This document shows, piece by piece, positions 63,470 to 64,000 of a stretch of 64,000 nucleotides of DNA. How positions within the stretch are numbered: position 1 is the stretch's first letter; each line of letters begins with the position of its first letter. Made by a program: the position numbers and the translations under genes. Source of the DNA: Tieghemostelium lacteum (Eukaryota; Evosea; Eumycetozoa; Dictyosteliales; Raperosteliaceae); NCBI GenBank assembly GCA_001606155.1, contig LODT01000021.1, positions 186,001 through 250,000 of the forward strand, given 5' to 3'. Below the pieces are notes generated by a model that did no database searches, had not been told where the DNA came from, and saw nothing but the letters and a program-made list of their open reading frames with translations.

Positions 63470-64000
63470 ATGTCAGTACCACCATCCCCATCAAAAACCA
63501 ATCCAAATGGATCAATTGCATTCCCAAATGAATTTTCAAAGATAAAGAAATCAATACCCAGTACATTGAATGCAGATTTGGAAACTGGACTATTTTCATT
63601 CCGTGGTAAAGAATATCCAGCAGATTCCTTCTCTGGAATCATATTAAGAGAGATGGGATGGAAAGATTTTGATAAATCAGATAAAGAGAGAATTGCAATT
63701 CATTGGGTTGATCAATTGATACATGTAGATGGTATCTTGTTCAGTCCAGGTGGATTTGAAGGTGAGAGTGCTCACTTTGGTGATGTACTTAATATTTTTA
63801 AACCAACTTTTACATTCCCATCCATAAACATTAATGATAAATCACAGGATTTGAAAATTACCTATTGGTATAAAGATTCAAAGACTAAACAAGTCAATTT
63901 TCAAGAGATTGTTTTCGATGCTAATGGTGATATTAAGTCTAGAAAAATCTTATCATCCGAATCGAAACAACTCTATATGGGTATTGCTAATACTTTAATT
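63470..64000 (+). CDS. Hypothetical protein, N-terminal 177 codons, runs off the right edge
   Basis: The frame is open from ATG (63470) to the end of the window. It begins MSVPPSPSKTNPNGSIAFPN and continues with ETGLFSFRGKEYPADSFSGI, LREMGWKDFDKSDKERIAIH and FKPTFTFPSI. There is no signal peptide or membrane helix in the visible part. The sequence is mixed in composition rather than low complexity, and its A-rich start context and coding-like base use support a real gene. I do not recognise a domain. It is transcribed divergently from the multi-pass membrane protein gene. Confidence 0.75.
   Translation, partial: MSVPPSPSKTNPNGSIAFPNEFSKIKKSIPSTLNADLETGLFSFRGKEYPADSFSGIILREMGWKDFDKSDKERIAIHWVDQLIHVDGILFSPGGFEGESAHFGDVLNIFKPTFTFPSININDKSQDLKITYWYKDSKTKQVNFQEIVFDANGDIKSRKILSSESKQLYMGIANTLI

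Noticed and set aside
1-64000. CRISPR arrays, prokaryotic operons, rRNA or tRNA genes
   Set aside because: None were seen; spliced genes and AT-rich spacers show eukaryotic nuclear DNA, and no convincing tRNA A/B-box pair was found by eye.
1-64000. Retrovirus-like, LTR or Polinton-type elements
   Set aside because: No such element was recognised; the only mobile-element sequence supported is the truncated LINE pair at 4.3-5.4 kb.

Overview
The window is nuclear DNA of a dictyostelid social amoeba. The non-coding DNA is very AT-rich with long A/T runs. Genes are densely packed with short introns (about 50-125 nt, GT...AG), and the proteins carry Asn/Ser/Thr/Gln-rich low-complexity stretches. 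Many genes are immediately recognisable relatives of Dictyostelium discoideum genes (pyr1-3, pyr4, hspG-type small heat-shock proteins, IPT/EGF surface proteins), but the sequences differ enough that this is probably another dictyostelid species. The species itself cannot be fixed from the sequence alone.

Layout. 0-4 kb: 5' end of a complex I subunit (NDUFS7), a small coiled-coil protein, the proteasome-assembly WD40 protein PAAF1, an hspG relic and guanylate kinase. 4-6.5 kb: a mosaic of a copied pyr4 3' tail, two 5'-truncated LINE insertions with visible target-site duplications, and an intact hspG gene. 6.5-17.2 kb: peptidyl-tRNA hydrolase 2, a VTC1/DUF202 membrane protein, then pyr1-3 (CAD, 2201 aa) and pyr4 (DHODH) transcribed divergently from one 796-bp region. 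Together these two genes encode the first four enzymatic steps of UMP synthesis. 17.2-20.2 kb: decayed DNA, a strong 28-bp hairpin, another hspG relic and a second intact hspG. 20.5-43.6 kb: mainly housekeeping genes, including ribosomal protein eL8, alpha-SNAP, a four-CBS protein, the AP-5 mu subunit, acetyl-CoA synthetase, a LENG8/Thp3-like protein, a TRIM-like RING/B-box/kelch protein, a P450, an SDR, a cysteine-rich surface protein, AP endonuclease and a RING protein.

43.9-63 kb is dominated by surface and secretory genes: a beta-solenoid membrane glycoprotein, two tandem IPT/EGF proteins that share a nearly identical 3' segment (gene conversion), an LRR protein, a Stealth sugar-phosphate transferase, and a 1446-aa beta-helix plus multi-pass membrane protein. 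The methionine-salvage enzyme MtnB lies among them. The last gene runs off the right edge.

Many gene models here were rebuilt by joining exons by eye, using splice consensus, phase and family alignment recalled from memory. The most interesting points are the divergent pyrimidine pair with a central palindrome, the pyr4-tail/hspG segmental duplication dissected by LINE insertions with empty sites preserved elsewhere in the window, the recurrent ~250-bp block upstream of hspG copies, the gene-converted surface-protein pair, and a weak candidate class I non-coding RNA.
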